Positions 25,296 through 36,781 of a stretch of 58,000 bases of DNA are shown piece after piece (the stretch's first letter is position 1; every line of letters starts with the position of its first letter). Position numbers and translations under genes: made by a program. Source of the DNA: Adiantum capillus-veneris (Eukaryota > Streptophyta > Polypodiopsida > Polypodiales > Pteridaceae); the NCBI GenBank assembly GCA_014529385.2, contig CM043953.1, positions 81,974,338 to 82,032,337 of the forward strand, given 5' to 3'. The notes below the pieces were generated by a model. That model made no database searches. It worked only from the letters and a program-made list of their open reading frames with translations, and was not told the origin of the DNA.

Positions 25296-26302
25296 TGTGA
25301 CACGACATGGGAGAGCAAAATAGATTGACAATTGAAAAGTAATGAGTATGAAGAATAGATAGATGAAATAGTGAATCTATATGGTTGTAAGATAATGATT
25401 ACAGGAAGAGCATAGCTCGTTTCATAATCGCTCGACCACCCCAAACTATCTCAATCTCAATGTTGTGCACACTCTCAATCACAATCACAATCACAATCTC
25501 AATCTTTGGATGACAATGAAAATCATAATCCGGGTCACAACATGATCACAATTTCAATCTCATGACACCTTGTAGAGATTCCGTTTCACTTTGTTGAGTG
25601 GATATCACGTTGGTTTCTTTGACGCCTACAAAATAGCCAAAACAACACACTCCTGCAACCAATAAAAAACAAAATTGTAAACCATCATAAAGGAGTATAG
25701 TCACTTCTTGGTTGGGTCAAACAAAAGAGATATTACGTGTGTATATCTATCTTTGAGCTAACCTGTTGCTGCTTGTAGGCTAACCCATTGTTGCTGGCAC
25801 ATTTTTTATATCATAACTTTGTCATACAAACTCAGAATATAGACTTGTAGGTACTCAAAACGATGGAAACATGTTTGGTCAACAAAGCAATGTAGGCAGA
25901 ATTGCAAAAAACCTCTTTCGGACTCATAAAAAGTCTATTTTCAAGTATCTACAACGTTACCAACTTATTTTAAGTTTGCCCATGTATTTTAAGCTAAACC
26001 ACATGAAAATAAATAATTGATATTGATAAAAACATCAATTTTGACTACGTTTTTACTTTACTGTCGATATCCAAACTATCCTTTATTCATTGATCATTAT
26101 TAAACACATCTTTAGTGTATTGTTTAAAAAAAAGAAGAGATTAGATTTTATCTCTCAACATCTCGAACTCATTTGCTTATGTAAGACTAGTTCTCTCTAC
26201 CCAATGAACCATTCAATAATCTTTTAAACCATGTTCAACAAAAAGATCCAACCTATTACATTCTTTTCGACTTTAAAAACTTTGAAAAATAGTCCTACTA
26301 CA
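25296..26302 (-). mobile_element. LTR of the degenerate gypsy family (minus copy)
   Basis: Minus-strand reading starts TGTAGTAGG and ends TGTCACA. It is homologous to 20078-21036 in inverted orientation. Gag-like text follows its 3' end and no purine tract precedes it, so it is a 5' LTR of a second, opposed element. Confidence 0.8.
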
Positions 26303-27663
26303 ATGTATTATATCAAACTCATAAGAAGCACAATAAAAAAAGTGCATATGTTTGATTAGGCAAGTTAGATGGTAAGGTTTCAACTTTGATCCCTATCGTA
26401 TTATAACAAAAAGGCAATCCAAGCATGTGAAGTTAAAATGATCAAATGAGTAAGCAACATACACGAAATAGCCTACTAGTTGCACATAACTGCTTAGCAA
26501 CATCAGTTTGGTTTCAAAAGCTCTAATTTGCATCGTGCACTACAAAAGCACACTGAGCACTACATTTTGGAAGGGGGGGTCTCAAGAGTCGCTTGCCTTG
26601 AGGTGGGTATGAGGTTTGCAACTTGGTTTTGCCTTAACGAGAGTGCATCAATATGGATGCATGCACTTTTTTCCATCTTTGACTTTGCCCCATCTAAACT
26701 GAGTTGAAGGCTTAAACTTAGAAAAGCCATTGCAACATGGGTAATGTGAAAGTCACATGCACCATACTTGGCATACATATTGACCAACATGTTCAGTAAG
26801 TATGTCTCATTCTCATGTAATACACTATCACTAATTTTTGTATGTTTCTTGTTGCTTCGGTAACAACTTACATTAAGTGAAGTCGAAGAGATAACATCTT
26901 GGATGAGGAGTGACTTTCACACCCTCACGATGAGACAACAATTGGCTAGGGTCCCCTTGTTTGTTTAAGAGGTCATTAAGAGTACAAAGTTGAAGGGTGA
27001 GAGAACCTTTGAAGATGGAAGAGGAAAGAGAGGAAGAGAGAATTTAAAAGTCAAAGCTTAATTCCTTTTCATTCTTTCATTCTTAGTGCTATAAACTTTC
27101 TTCTAGCTTCCTTTGGACACTCGTGAATATTTCAAGAGTATAGAAAGTAAGATAGGTCACTTGTCATAATCCATGACATAGTGATAATCACAAATTACCA
27201 TTGAGGTGAAAAAACCTTCAATTGCATCTTTTCTAGATAGGTTTGCACATCCTATGCTGATTGCATTCCATGGAGTTGCCAAAGAGACCCAAAACATAAT
27301 GGAAATAGAGTCAAATGTTCAACACTATATCATGAGCACGAGCCTCAAGGAAAACTCAACATACAAAACAAGGTCACGAGGCCTTAAGAACCAAATATGC
27401 CCCCTTCATGACGAAAGAGGGTATTGGTTAGGTGCCTAGATTCTATACTTAAATTGCTTTTGTTTTCTAAAGTTTCAAAGTCTTTTAGGCTTCGTGCCAA
27501 TGCTCACATATCCGGTTTGTAGTTTAAATCCGGCCAAGAAAATGGTCTTTTGTTTAGCAATGGCATGCAATTTTCACATCTAGCTGGGTTGTGCATCCAA
27601 CTCGTCTCGCACTCTATGGACGCAAGGTGGATGCAACTTTCTTTTCTTCTATCTGTTTCTTTC
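26303..27663. other. Intergenic region upstream of the Fcf2-like gene
   Basis: No coding region or terminal repeat recognised. The frame at 27206-27439 has no familiar motif. This is the likely 5' flank of the host gene. Confidence 0.4.
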
Positions 27664-27671
27664 TAGGGTTT
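27664..27671 (-). promoter_or_regulatory. Telo-box (AAACCCTA) upstream of the Fcf2-like gene
   Basis: TAGGGTTT, the reverse of the telo-box AAACCCTA, lies about 260 bp before the start codon. In plants this motif is enriched in promoters of ribosomal-protein and ribosome-biogenesis genes, which fits the gene's role. No TGGGCC-type site II partner was seen, so it may be chance. Confidence 0.4.
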
Positions 27672-27932
27672 GGTAATTGTGCAGTTTTAATACATCGAAT
27701 CATCTTCTAGGGCCTTCTGTACATGCTGAGAATTATTATTGTACCGTTTATACATAGATACGCCCTTGAGATGGTGCATTCTAGCCACTGAAATTTTCCA
27801 AAATTGCAATTCCACCCCATTAAAACCCAAGCTACCTTAGTTAAATTAACTCCACTCTTCGGATGAAGTTTAGATACGACTCTGTTGCAGCCCGACTGAA
27901 CATAACAGAGCGCCCGTCTGGGAGGCTCAGCA

Positions 27933-30831
27933 ATGGAGCTTCGACCGAGGAAGGGACGCTCTGCACATCCGCCTTCTACACCCTCAGAAGGTAAGCATTC
28001 TTCCCGGAAGCCTCCGCAGTCCGTTTCGCGCAAGAAGCCAGCCTCTTCGCCAATTTTCATCCCTTCAGATAATGAAGCCACCGACCCAAAGCACAACCTT
28101 TTAGGTTCATACCCTGATTTCGTTCAGGATAAGCACGAAAGCGTTCTTCTGCCTGAGACCCCCATCTCCGAATTTGTGACATCCACACAGAAGGCCTTAT
28201 CATCAACAATCAAGCAGAAGAAGAAAGCGGCTTCACACGTGAAGAAGAAAGTAACTAAAGTGAGGGAAATTACACAGCAGGATAGCATAGCCATGGAAGA
28301 TGCCTTTCCAATCAATGATTGTAATACTGTTCCACTAGATACTGTTCACTTGGATGACACTGGAACAGGTGATCAAATTTGCGCTTTGAAAGATGCCGAT
28401 GCAACAAAAACTATCACCAACAGTGCCTACAAGGATAGCAGCAAGCTTGATAGAGAGATAATTGTAAAAAATTGCAAGAACACACAGTCAGCAAAGAAGA
28501 AGAGTGCTGCAAAGAGTGGTAGAGGCGAAAGAAGAATCTTGGAAAGTGAAGAAGTGGCCCGTATCACCAGGGATGATAAGGTGGACCAGGTAAATGTTCA
28601 AGAGCCGGATGCACCGTTTCCAGCAGTCTCTGATGGGTGCTATCAAACGTTGTCACTAACTTTATCAGACGATGTAACTGCTCAAGCTTCAGGTGAATTG
28701 CAAGTAGATTTGTGTGTTAGGAAGAATTTAGCTAGCACTCTAGAGGAAGATGTGCAGGTTCAAGATTCAAAAGCAAGCAGCAAGAAGAAGTCTCGATCAA
28801 ATAAGAAAAACTTTAATGAAGACAGGTTAAGTCGAAAGCTTTTTGAAGAGAGTAGCTTGTTGTCGCCCGATACTGAGCCTGATTCAAGCAAGGAAGAAGA
28901 GACAAGGATGGATAGAAAAAAAATTGAAAAGTCTGATAAGATGGTGAGTATCACTAGTGAAGCACAATGCAGTATGTCAACTAGTGAAAATTTGAAGGAA
29001 ACTGACCAGTTGAATCTTGAATTGTTCGAGAACGATGAAAAGAGTTCTGAAAAAGAATTTACTGAAGAGGGCATTGGCAGTGAATGCATTCAAACTTACG
29101 CCTCAGATGAGCCTTCACATAGAGATCCCTTTTCAGGAAATGAAAGGGGTAAAGAAAGGGGCACGGTCTTTGATAATGCTTTAGAAGTAGAGCATGATAA
29201 GATGAAAGGTGTTGCAACTCATATTGAAGATCACAATAATACTGATGATGATAATGACAGCAATGCTTCTAGCAGCAGTGACGAGGATGAGGCTTATCTG
29301 GCATCAATATTTGCCAGCGCCTTGAAGGCGCATTTGCACATTTCTGAGCCAAGGTATAGTTTTAATCCTTGTGTGCAGGAGCTATTTCAATTTATGACAT
29401 TTTGAAGTAGGTAAGCATATGAGTCCTACAAATGAATTTGCAACTTGTTATTTGTATCGCGAGCTTAGGGCCTGATATATAGTGGTTTAGATTGTTGAGG
29501 AGGACTGCTAGGGGTGTAGAATTTTAGGTCAAACTTCTACTTTGTATCAATGACCCAGCATTTTTCTGAGATGATTCGTTTTGGTTGGCTTATATAATCT
29601 CTATTGGCTCCTAAGGGCCTGTGAAAGATTCCTATACCTTGTTTTGTATGTTGAGTTTGCCTTGATGGACATTGAACATCTAATTCTATTGATTTCAGTC
29701 TGCCCGGCAAACCCATGGCAATGCAGTCAGAGCAGGATGTGGAAGAAGGAGAGAACGTGTCTAGGAAAGATGCAGTCAAGGGTTCTCACCTCAATGGTAA
29801 CAATGGCAGGTTTGTGATTGGTCAGTACACTGTGGATTGAGTTATGTGACATATTCATTTGTTATTTGGTTTTATCACCCTTAACCGATTGTGCAATTTT
29901 CCCAGGTTAGGAGGTTGTGGACTGTCATGGGCACCAAAGGTTGCATTGTCAGCACCAAAGAGCTGTCGACCACAGCAAGCAGGACCTTCAAAGTCAAGCC
30001 CTAGCAAGATTTGGGAGAAAGACCGATGTCTGGTAGATGGTTTATGTGTACCTCCTCCAGATCCAGCGAAGCTTAACAAGTTGGCCAGACAGCAGAAGAA
30101 AGACACAATAGGCAACAAGTGGTACATCTCTTGTATGAAATCCAGTTGAGATAGAGACTGTAGTTATTCCAACAAATTAGGTGTCCAAGATTCTTGGCAT
30201 ATCTGTAGATCACATTTTTGGATCTAGAAATCCTTTTTGAAGAGGTTTTCCTGGCCAAAATCAGAGTTGCTGCTTTTCTTGGTGTCTGAAGACCTTCTTG
30301 CACTCGAATGTGAGCTTCTACAATGGCACACTAACCACAAACTTCTCCCCCTTCTCCTGTGCCTCTCAACAAAGAGAGACTGTTATGTATGCATGATTTG
30401 TGTAGCTTGGGTTAAGTTGATTCAGAAGCAGTGAAGGCAAGGGAGACCAAGTTGTGGTAGCCATATGTGTATAGATATTAAAGGTTAGGTTTGCTAGCTA
30501 CTTACAAGTTTTCTCTAGCCCCAGCTACAAGAAACCTATATCAGTGCACTTGTCCATAAAATTGAAAGTCACATGAACTTTCAGATTCAGCTGATGACTA
30601 ACTGTAACAGGTACAACCTGTCTGCCCCGACAATCACTCCTGAACTCAAAAAGGAGCTCCAGATTGTGAAGGTTGGTTGGCTAGTTTTGCTATGTGACTT
30701 GGATTGAAGCCCTTTGATACTTTACTGTCTGTATTCTGACCTGGGAGCTCTTTGCTTAGCTTCGTGGCGTTTTAGATCCAAAAAGGCATTACAAAGCTGA
30801 AGACTCCAAGGGGCTTCCTAAATACTTCCAA
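27933..30831 (+). CDS. FCF2: Fcf2-domain pre-rRNA processing protein (DNTTIP2/Fcf2 family), 3' part missing
   Basis: Predicted exons: 27933-29353, 29699-29809, 29906-30121, 30611-30671 and 30760-30831, all with GT-AG introns (345, 96, 489 and 88 bp) and one continuous frame of 627 codons. The last exons encode the Fcf2 domain: KLNKLARQQKKDTIGNKWYN, then TPELKKELQIVKLRGVLDPKRHY and KGLPKYFQ (about residues 565-627). Fcf2 proteins are nucleolar factors of the small-subunit processome, needed for early cleavages of pre-rRNA. The first ~470 residues are a disordered, Lys/Ser/acidic extension with basic clusters (SSKKKSRSNKK) and an acidic patch (about 440-453), closer in layout to animal DNTTIP2 than to the short plant proteins I know. 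The family's conserved end after PKYFQ (usually VGT...) was not found. ATG 27933 is the first in frame. Confidence 0.85.
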
Positions 30832-32858
30832 GTAAGAGAATTTACATTTGCCGAGCTTTAATTCTTTTGTTAAGTTGCTATGCTTGACTTTGAATGTCAA
30901 CATAAATGTAACACGAGTTTTGTTTTGTTGTGCATATGTATTATATGGAAACATGGAAGAAATGTAGACTCTCTGAATGAATCTCTGTTGATATGCATGT
31001 GTGTGGATGCACGTTGTTCATGGTCTTCATGAGGTCTTGTGTTTGTGCTCAGAACCTCGATTTAAGCAACTGCTTTTTAAGACAGTCCCCATCTTAATCT
31101 TTGGGACACAAAAAATGCATTGCCACAGACACCCAGGTTGGGTGGAGGTTGCTGTTTGGGGCTTGCATGACCCCAAATTGGTTCTAGCGCGGAAAAGGTG
31201 ATTCATTTGCGGTGCCCTAATGGCAATGCAAAATAAATGCTGAATTTCTTGGGATGGGAGGCATCCCCTCCTTCCAGCATGGTGCATTTTATTGGTGTCT
31301 TCTATAGGGCTTGCATGTTTTGATTTGAAATGGGGCATATGTGGTTGGAATAACTCATTTGGCTCTGGAGGGAACTAAGAACAACATTCCAAATGTTTCG
31401 TACCATCAAGCCACTGGCAGGTCCAAGTTTTGGTTTTATATGTACATGTGTATCTGTATATGTATATATATGAAAAGTAGCTGAGGGCAAGTACAAGACT
31501 ATTTACAAAGCATGCCCCAAGGCGACATGTGGAAAACTGTATACAACTGGCCAAGGGAAAACACCTCCTAAAGAGAATATGAAGTGCCTTGGCAAGCTAA
31601 GGGAAGAGAGGATGAAAGCGGCCTCTGAAAGATAGGCACTCCCACCAAAAGCTCATTCTGTAACTGCATACCTAAGGCTAAGGCCACCAAATGATGTGGA
31701 GTAAGGAACGGCTGCCATGGCAGTAGCTCGATGTCGACCAAAGCCTGCCAACTGGTACCATCTGAATGTAAAGGCCGTGGAAAAACAGGGAGGGAGCGAG
31801 CAGTCGATGATGGAGATGATAGAGAAGAAACAAGTGGCATCACCAAAAATCTACCAAAGGAGACCAAAAAGGATGGCCCATAGAGCGCTATAACTGGAAT
31901 AGTCAAGGAGATGCCAACCAAGGTCGGAAGGGAACTCCAGAAACAGTAAAGGAAACTCCGAGCTCCACCATCAGAATCTTGGTAGAGGGAAAAGAGCAGG
32001 AACCCCAATACACCACCACATCTCAAGAAAAAAACTAAACAAGAAAAACATTGAAAACAAAAACATGCAAACACGAACACCAAAAACCATACCCGGTGCA
32101 CATGCTTCACTCACGGACACATACATGCCCACCACAACAAGCAAGCGTGAGGGGTATAAAAAGACACCTCCACCCAAAACACATCCACCCATTGGAGCAA
32201 GGAAGAAGAACCAAAATATGCACACAAAAACCAACAAAACAAGATAGGTGAACGACAAAACCTAAGGAAAGCAGTGATCTCTACATCAAGCGGGGGCGTT
32301 GAAGGTAAGCAAGTCGTGAGCTGACTCGTTGAAGGAGATGGTAACAAAGGTAGGAGTGGCAAGCAAACATCGGCATGATGCAGAGTAGATGCAAAACCGC
32401 TCCAACTAAGGTGGTTGTTGCCGGACTGCTCCTCGAGATGGCCAAATTTCGCCAAAGGAAAGGGGGGCAGTGGCAGCAGTAGCAGTAGGCTGCATGATAG
32501 ACCAAAGCAAAAGAGGAGTGGATGATGGGGAAGGTTGACGAGGACAGCGGGCTGCGAAGAGGAGGGCGGATGGCTGAGCAGTCAGTGGTCAGCCACTGAT
32601 TGCAGCAGACGGGGCAGGCACGGTGGTCGCGGGGACAACAGGTGATGGAGGGCGGTGTCGCGGATAGGAGGCCCGCGAAGTTCGAACAGATGCGGCAGTA
32701 GCAGCACGCGGTTAGGGCAACCATTGCGGTCCTCTTTCTCTCTCTCTCTCTTTCTCCTCTCACTTATATACATACTTATATACATATAATGCACTCCGCC
32801 CCCTGTGTGTATGGGCATCATTGGCAGTAGAGCTACTGCTGTTTCACGATTGTGACTT
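30832..32858. other. Start of intron 5 or truncated 3' side of the Fcf2-like gene
   Basis: A donor GTAAGAG begins at 30832. No acceptor followed by the expected Fcf2 C-terminus was found in this 2 kb. On the minus strand 31500-32770 is strongly pyrimidine-rich with long but featureless frames, perhaps a decayed non-LTR element, but no RT motif or duplication could be shown. Confidence 0.4.
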
Positions 32859-33168
32859 TGTTACAGTATTACATCTACTCCTAGTTGCAGATACGCAAAG
32901 TGCCATGCCAAGGAGGACCCCTATGCTTGGATGGTCACGACCTTTGGCTCAAGAGACATGCCTCTTCACCAAAAGCCACACTCCTTCAACCACTGGTCAC
33001 ACCCCATTGCTCTACAGTTGCGACTCTTCGTCCAATGGTTGCAGCTCTTCGTCGAAAAGATGTGTCTTTACGTCTAAAGTCGCGTCTCTTTACCATGAGA
33101 CTTGTCTTTTCATTTATGTCTCTTCATCTCCTATATAAGGAGCCTATTGTACTCCGTTTTAAAGCATT
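32859..33168 (+). mobile_element. E7 LTR, left part (split by E2)
   Basis: TGTTACAG at 32859 is a possible LTR start. A TATA box (CTATATAAGGAG, 33131-33142) follows. Joined across E2 to 40907-41002, the sequence ends AATCCTCA, 3 bp before an initiator-Met PBS. That makes this an LTR interrupted just downstream of its promoter. The left boundary is uncertain. Confidence 0.5.
33131..33142 (+). promoter_or_regulatory. TATA box of the E7 LTR
   Basis: CTATATAAGGAG, about 32 bp upstream of the E2 insertion. It is the probable core promoter of the E7 LTR. Confidence 0.45.
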
Positions 33169-33173
33169 CATTC

Positions 33174-34691
33174 TGTAACTAAGTCAGACTTTGTAAATAA
33201 TTAATTTATTTACGAAAAAAAGAATTATCTAATTAGTTGTGTGCACACCAGAATAGACCTAGCAGTTCTAAGGCCTCAGGTGAGCCTAAATGCGGGCTAG
33301 AACACCTCAGAGGGACCTAACCAGAAATTACCCTGAAGCCCTAGTGATTGGGAAATCGGGTCTTCAGAAAGGGGTAAGCAGTAGCCTTAGATTTTAGGCT
33401 CAGAAAAATACGCGCGTCAGTACAAGCACATGAATGAGATTGGGTCCTTAGAACAATGACCCTAAGGCTAATAAAGCTAATAAATCTTAGGGTAAGTTTC
33501 GTTAAATTAAATTTAACGGTCCGTGCCCGGGCAGGCGGCCGGACAAGTGTGAACAGGTAAAGGCGGTGCAGTGCCCGTGCGGCATTGCGCCGACAGACCT
33601 TTGGTGTTCTCATAAAAGAATCATTGGTAGCAGTTGTTAGTTAGTTGCACATTTTTTTTAATTAATGAGGTAGAAGTTTTTAAAGTCAAAAGTTGAATGG
33701 TTTTTAAGTTTTTAAAGTAAGTGTGCCAAGTGGCACACTTACCAATGCAAACTAACTCTCTCTCTCTCTCTCTCTCTCTCACCCTCTCTCTCTGCCTAGC
33801 GCCCCCTCTCCCTGATGGCTATTTAGGAGCCCCCCCTCCCCCATTTTCAGGGCTGGCAGTGCACCTACCCCCCCTAATGTGAGCGTGCTCTACGCGGTGG
33901 AGCCCTCCATTGAAGTTTGAGAGCAGCCCCTTGCGACATATGTGGTAGCCTTGTGCTCCCATTGTCAAGAACAAGGGATCTCACAGTCATAGACACCTTC
34001 TGGTGAAGTTTCATCGTGAGAAGCTGCCGTAGACGCTCTCTTAGCAGAGTGCGGCTGCTGTAATTCTCTGTTTTCAGCCCCTAATCACCTCGATTAGGGC
34101 TATTTTCAGCAGATCAGCCATAGAAATTCTCTTCTCTCTCCTTATCCTAAGTCTACATCAAGTTTGGTGCGATTCCATCGCGAAGAAGACCTTTGTTTCG
34201 GTGTAGGGGTGTGCACAAGTAAGAATTTCAGGTTATGTGCAGAAAATTACAGCAAGCATGTGCGTGTGCATTTTGCTTGTTTCTCTTTTGTGTTTGATGC
34301 ATGAATGAATGAGCATGAAGGCAACACATAAGGGAAGATGGACTCTCCTCTGTGAGAGCTTCCGATGAGCTGTTTTGGAAGATAGACTCTCTTTTCGAGA
34401 GCTTCCAACCAGTCTCGCAGAAGAGGGAAATCCCCTAAGCAGAAAGAAAGTGGAAACACTTTCTCAGTCAGTAGTCAGAACAGAACAGAAGAAAGAATAG
34501 AGGACGGGCGTATGCCCCGTTCCTGTGCTTGTAAAGATTCTCCCTTAGTAATAAAGATATCCTCTTTATGGTGGGGGATCAGCCCATCTTCTGGTCCCCG
34601 ATGGAGTGTCAAGTTTTCTCTCTCCCTCTAGTTCTCTTGAGTATTTGAAGTGCAATTAAACGTCAGTTTACGCTTCCGTATTTTTGTGACA
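33174..34691 (+). repeat. E2 5' LTR (1518 bp)
   Basis: TGTAACTAAG to TTTGTGACA. It matches 39388-40901 throughout. A CT repeat at 33757-33780 is interrupted by A in the 3' copy. The frame at 34247-34459 (minus) recurs in the 3' LTR and is only LTR sequence. Confidence 0.95.
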
Positions 34692-34692
34692 G

Positions 34693-34704
34693 TGGTATCA
34701 GAGC
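34693..34704 (+). other. E2 primer-binding site (initiator tRNA-Met)
   Basis: TGGTATCAGAGC begins one base after the 5' LTR. It is complementary to the 3' end of initiator tRNA-Met, the primer of minus-strand DNA synthesis. Confidence 0.95.
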
Positions 34705-34757
34705 AAGGTCCTCTCTCTCTTCCTAAAGGGATTGACGACTCTTGGCAGACTGCAGAA

Positions 34758-35990
34758 ATGGGAGGACGCGAGATAGAGTTCTCTCTCCTTCAACAGCAGG
34801 TGGAAGAGTTGCAGAAAGCTCTCTCCCATCCAGAAGTCCAAAAGATTCTCCATACTCTTGAAAAAGGGAAGGAGAAAATGCCGATGGGGTCGTGAGAAAT
34901 CCCGCAGAGCCCAAAGGCGCCACAACCAAGAAAAGATCCTTTGATTGGAACTTCCCGCATGCACGAGAGGCAGAAGAAATCTCCAGAACGTCATGTGCGG
35001 TTTAATCCAAAAGTTCAAGAGCAGGATCCCCCTGATTCCCCTCAGTTCTCTTTCATGAAGGATCTGGAAGACAGTTTCTCTGGAAGACATGTTTCTCGAC
35101 GATCCGTCGCAGCAAGAAGTACATTCAAGGGAAAGGACTCCTGTCCCCAAGGAGTCTAAGCATAGAAAGAAGGAGCACCATAAGAAGAAGCACCACAGGC
35201 AGAAAACATTCAAGTCGGGAGATAAAGATGTGAAATTCGACACCTACAATGGACGGCGTGATAATGACAAAGCTTTGGCTTTCATCCGCCAATTTGAAGT
35301 TGCATTTGCTGAAGGGAATTTTAAAGAAAGATCCAAGCTTTGCCATGTCAGTTTGTACCTGAAAGGCACCGCAATTGGTGGTTAACTCTTATCCTGGAAG
35401 ATCGCAAACCCCAAGATTGGACCGCTTTCAAGAAGGAGTTCTACGCACAGTTCCTTCCTCCAGACTATGAGGAAGAGGCAAAGAAAGAATGGGATCGACT
35501 TTCACAGTCAGAGAACGAAACTGTTCCACGCTATGTGGATAGGTTTTGGGACGTTCTCTTGAAAGTCACTCCATTCAAGAAGATTGACGATTCGGAGAAG
35601 ATGCGCAAGTTTGAAGCAGGTTTGCATGAAGCCTTGCAAAAGGCTATGAAGCTTTACCCTCGAGGTAACTTGCAGATACTTATGGAATCAGCCCGCATAG
35701 CTGATGGAATACATGACAAGGGTACTCCCAGGAAGATGGAGCAAAGCACTTACCATGCTAAGCAGAAGGCTCTCCATGAGCAACCTACCTCTTCTACTGC
35801 TTCTCAAAAGAAGAAAAGAACCGCCTCCGAAGCAGAAGCAAAGCCAAATCAGCCCAAGAAAGGGAGATATCTCTCTCCTGCTGAGTTGCGAACATATATT
35901 AGTGAAGGAAGATGCTTCAAGTGCGACAAGTTGGTCATATGAAGGGTGACTGTCCTACCAAACCTCCACAACCACCCTCTTCCAATGCAG
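34758..35990 (+). pseudogene. E2 gag (broken by several frameshifts)
   Basis: The start ATGGGAGGACGC (34758) opens MGGREIEFSLLQQQVEELQK, a coiled-coil-like N-terminus, and meets TGA at about 34893. Gag resumes in another frame (KFDTYNGRRDNDKALAFIRQF, about 35230-35290), shifts again near 35372 (between the LYLKGTA and NWWLTL blocks), and shifts a third time inside the CCHC knuckle near 35930. There CFKCDK and VGHMKGDC lie in different frames, as if one base were missing. The protein would form the virus-like particle and bind RNA. Lesions are described only; none is repaired here. Confidence 0.85.
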
Positions 35991-36781
35991 TCCCAGATGT
36001 ACAGGGAAATACAACCAAGGATGGAAAAGAAAGAGCTCTTCTCAAAGCATGGGGTAGTATCAACAACCAGCGGGCTCTTATTTTGTTTGACCCTGGTAGT
36101 ACAGACAACTTCATCTCTACCAAGCTAGCTGACGACCTGAACTTGCAGCCCAATCGTTTCGGAGTCTCTATTCAAGCGCAATCTGCTTTCAAAGGGCAGA
36201 ACTCAAACTCTACTCCAATCATAGGGAAGTTGAATCTAAAGGTCGACGACTACAAGGATCAAGAGTCTTTCTTACTAGCTTCACTTGAAGGATGCGATGT
36301 TATCTTGGGAATGCCTTGGCACTACAAGATGCATCCCATTCCTGACTATGTTCAGAAAACCTTATCTTTTGCTCATAAAGGAAAGGAGTATCTTGTACTT
36401 GCAGATGCAGGTGATTGGCGTATTCCTATCGCCAATCACATTGCCATCAAGAAAGAAATGAAAAAGTGTGTTTCAGCGTACTTGATTTTTGCAAGAGAGA
36501 GAGATGTGTCTGTTTCACAACTTTCTTCCTCTTTAGAGCAAAAAAGACTTAAGTTAATAGAAAGATATAAAGATTGTTTTGCAGATGAACTTCCAAATGA
36601 ACTCCCACCTTCGCGACCTGAGGATCATACAATTGATTTGATCCCAGGAAGTTCTCCTCCAAATCAGCCCCCTTATCGAGTTAGTCTAATGCAGCAAGAG
36701 GAAATTCTCAAGCAGGTTAACGAACTTTTGGAGAAGGGCTTAATAAGGCATATTCTCCAAATTGTTCACCTGTCTTGCTAG
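35946..36781 (+). pseudogene. E2 protease region and linker to RT
   Basis: Open frame from the second half of the CCHC knuckle through the aspartic protease (LFDPGSTDNFISTKLA, about 36086) and the GCDVILGMPWH block to the linker LPPSRPEDHTIDLIPG and the start of RT. The active site reads Asp-Pro-Gly-Ser, the same variant as in E1. A one-base shift near 36750 separates this frame from the long pol frame, which restarts in the overlap at 36775. Confidence 0.85.

Noticed and set aside
29354-29405. Extension of the first Fcf2 exon to the stop at 29403
   Set aside because: A donor at 29354 joins in frame to exon 2, and the later exons encode the conserved domain, so the stop lies in intron 1.
31136-31200. 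Possible sixth Fcf2 exon after the AG at 31136
   Set aside because: It begins Val-Gly but then reads WRLL and lacks the family's C-terminal pattern.
31568-32763. Long minus-strand ORFs (up to 180 codons)
   Set aside because: Pyrimidine-rich composition gives open frames; no domain, no RT motif, no duplication at the ends that would prove a LINE.
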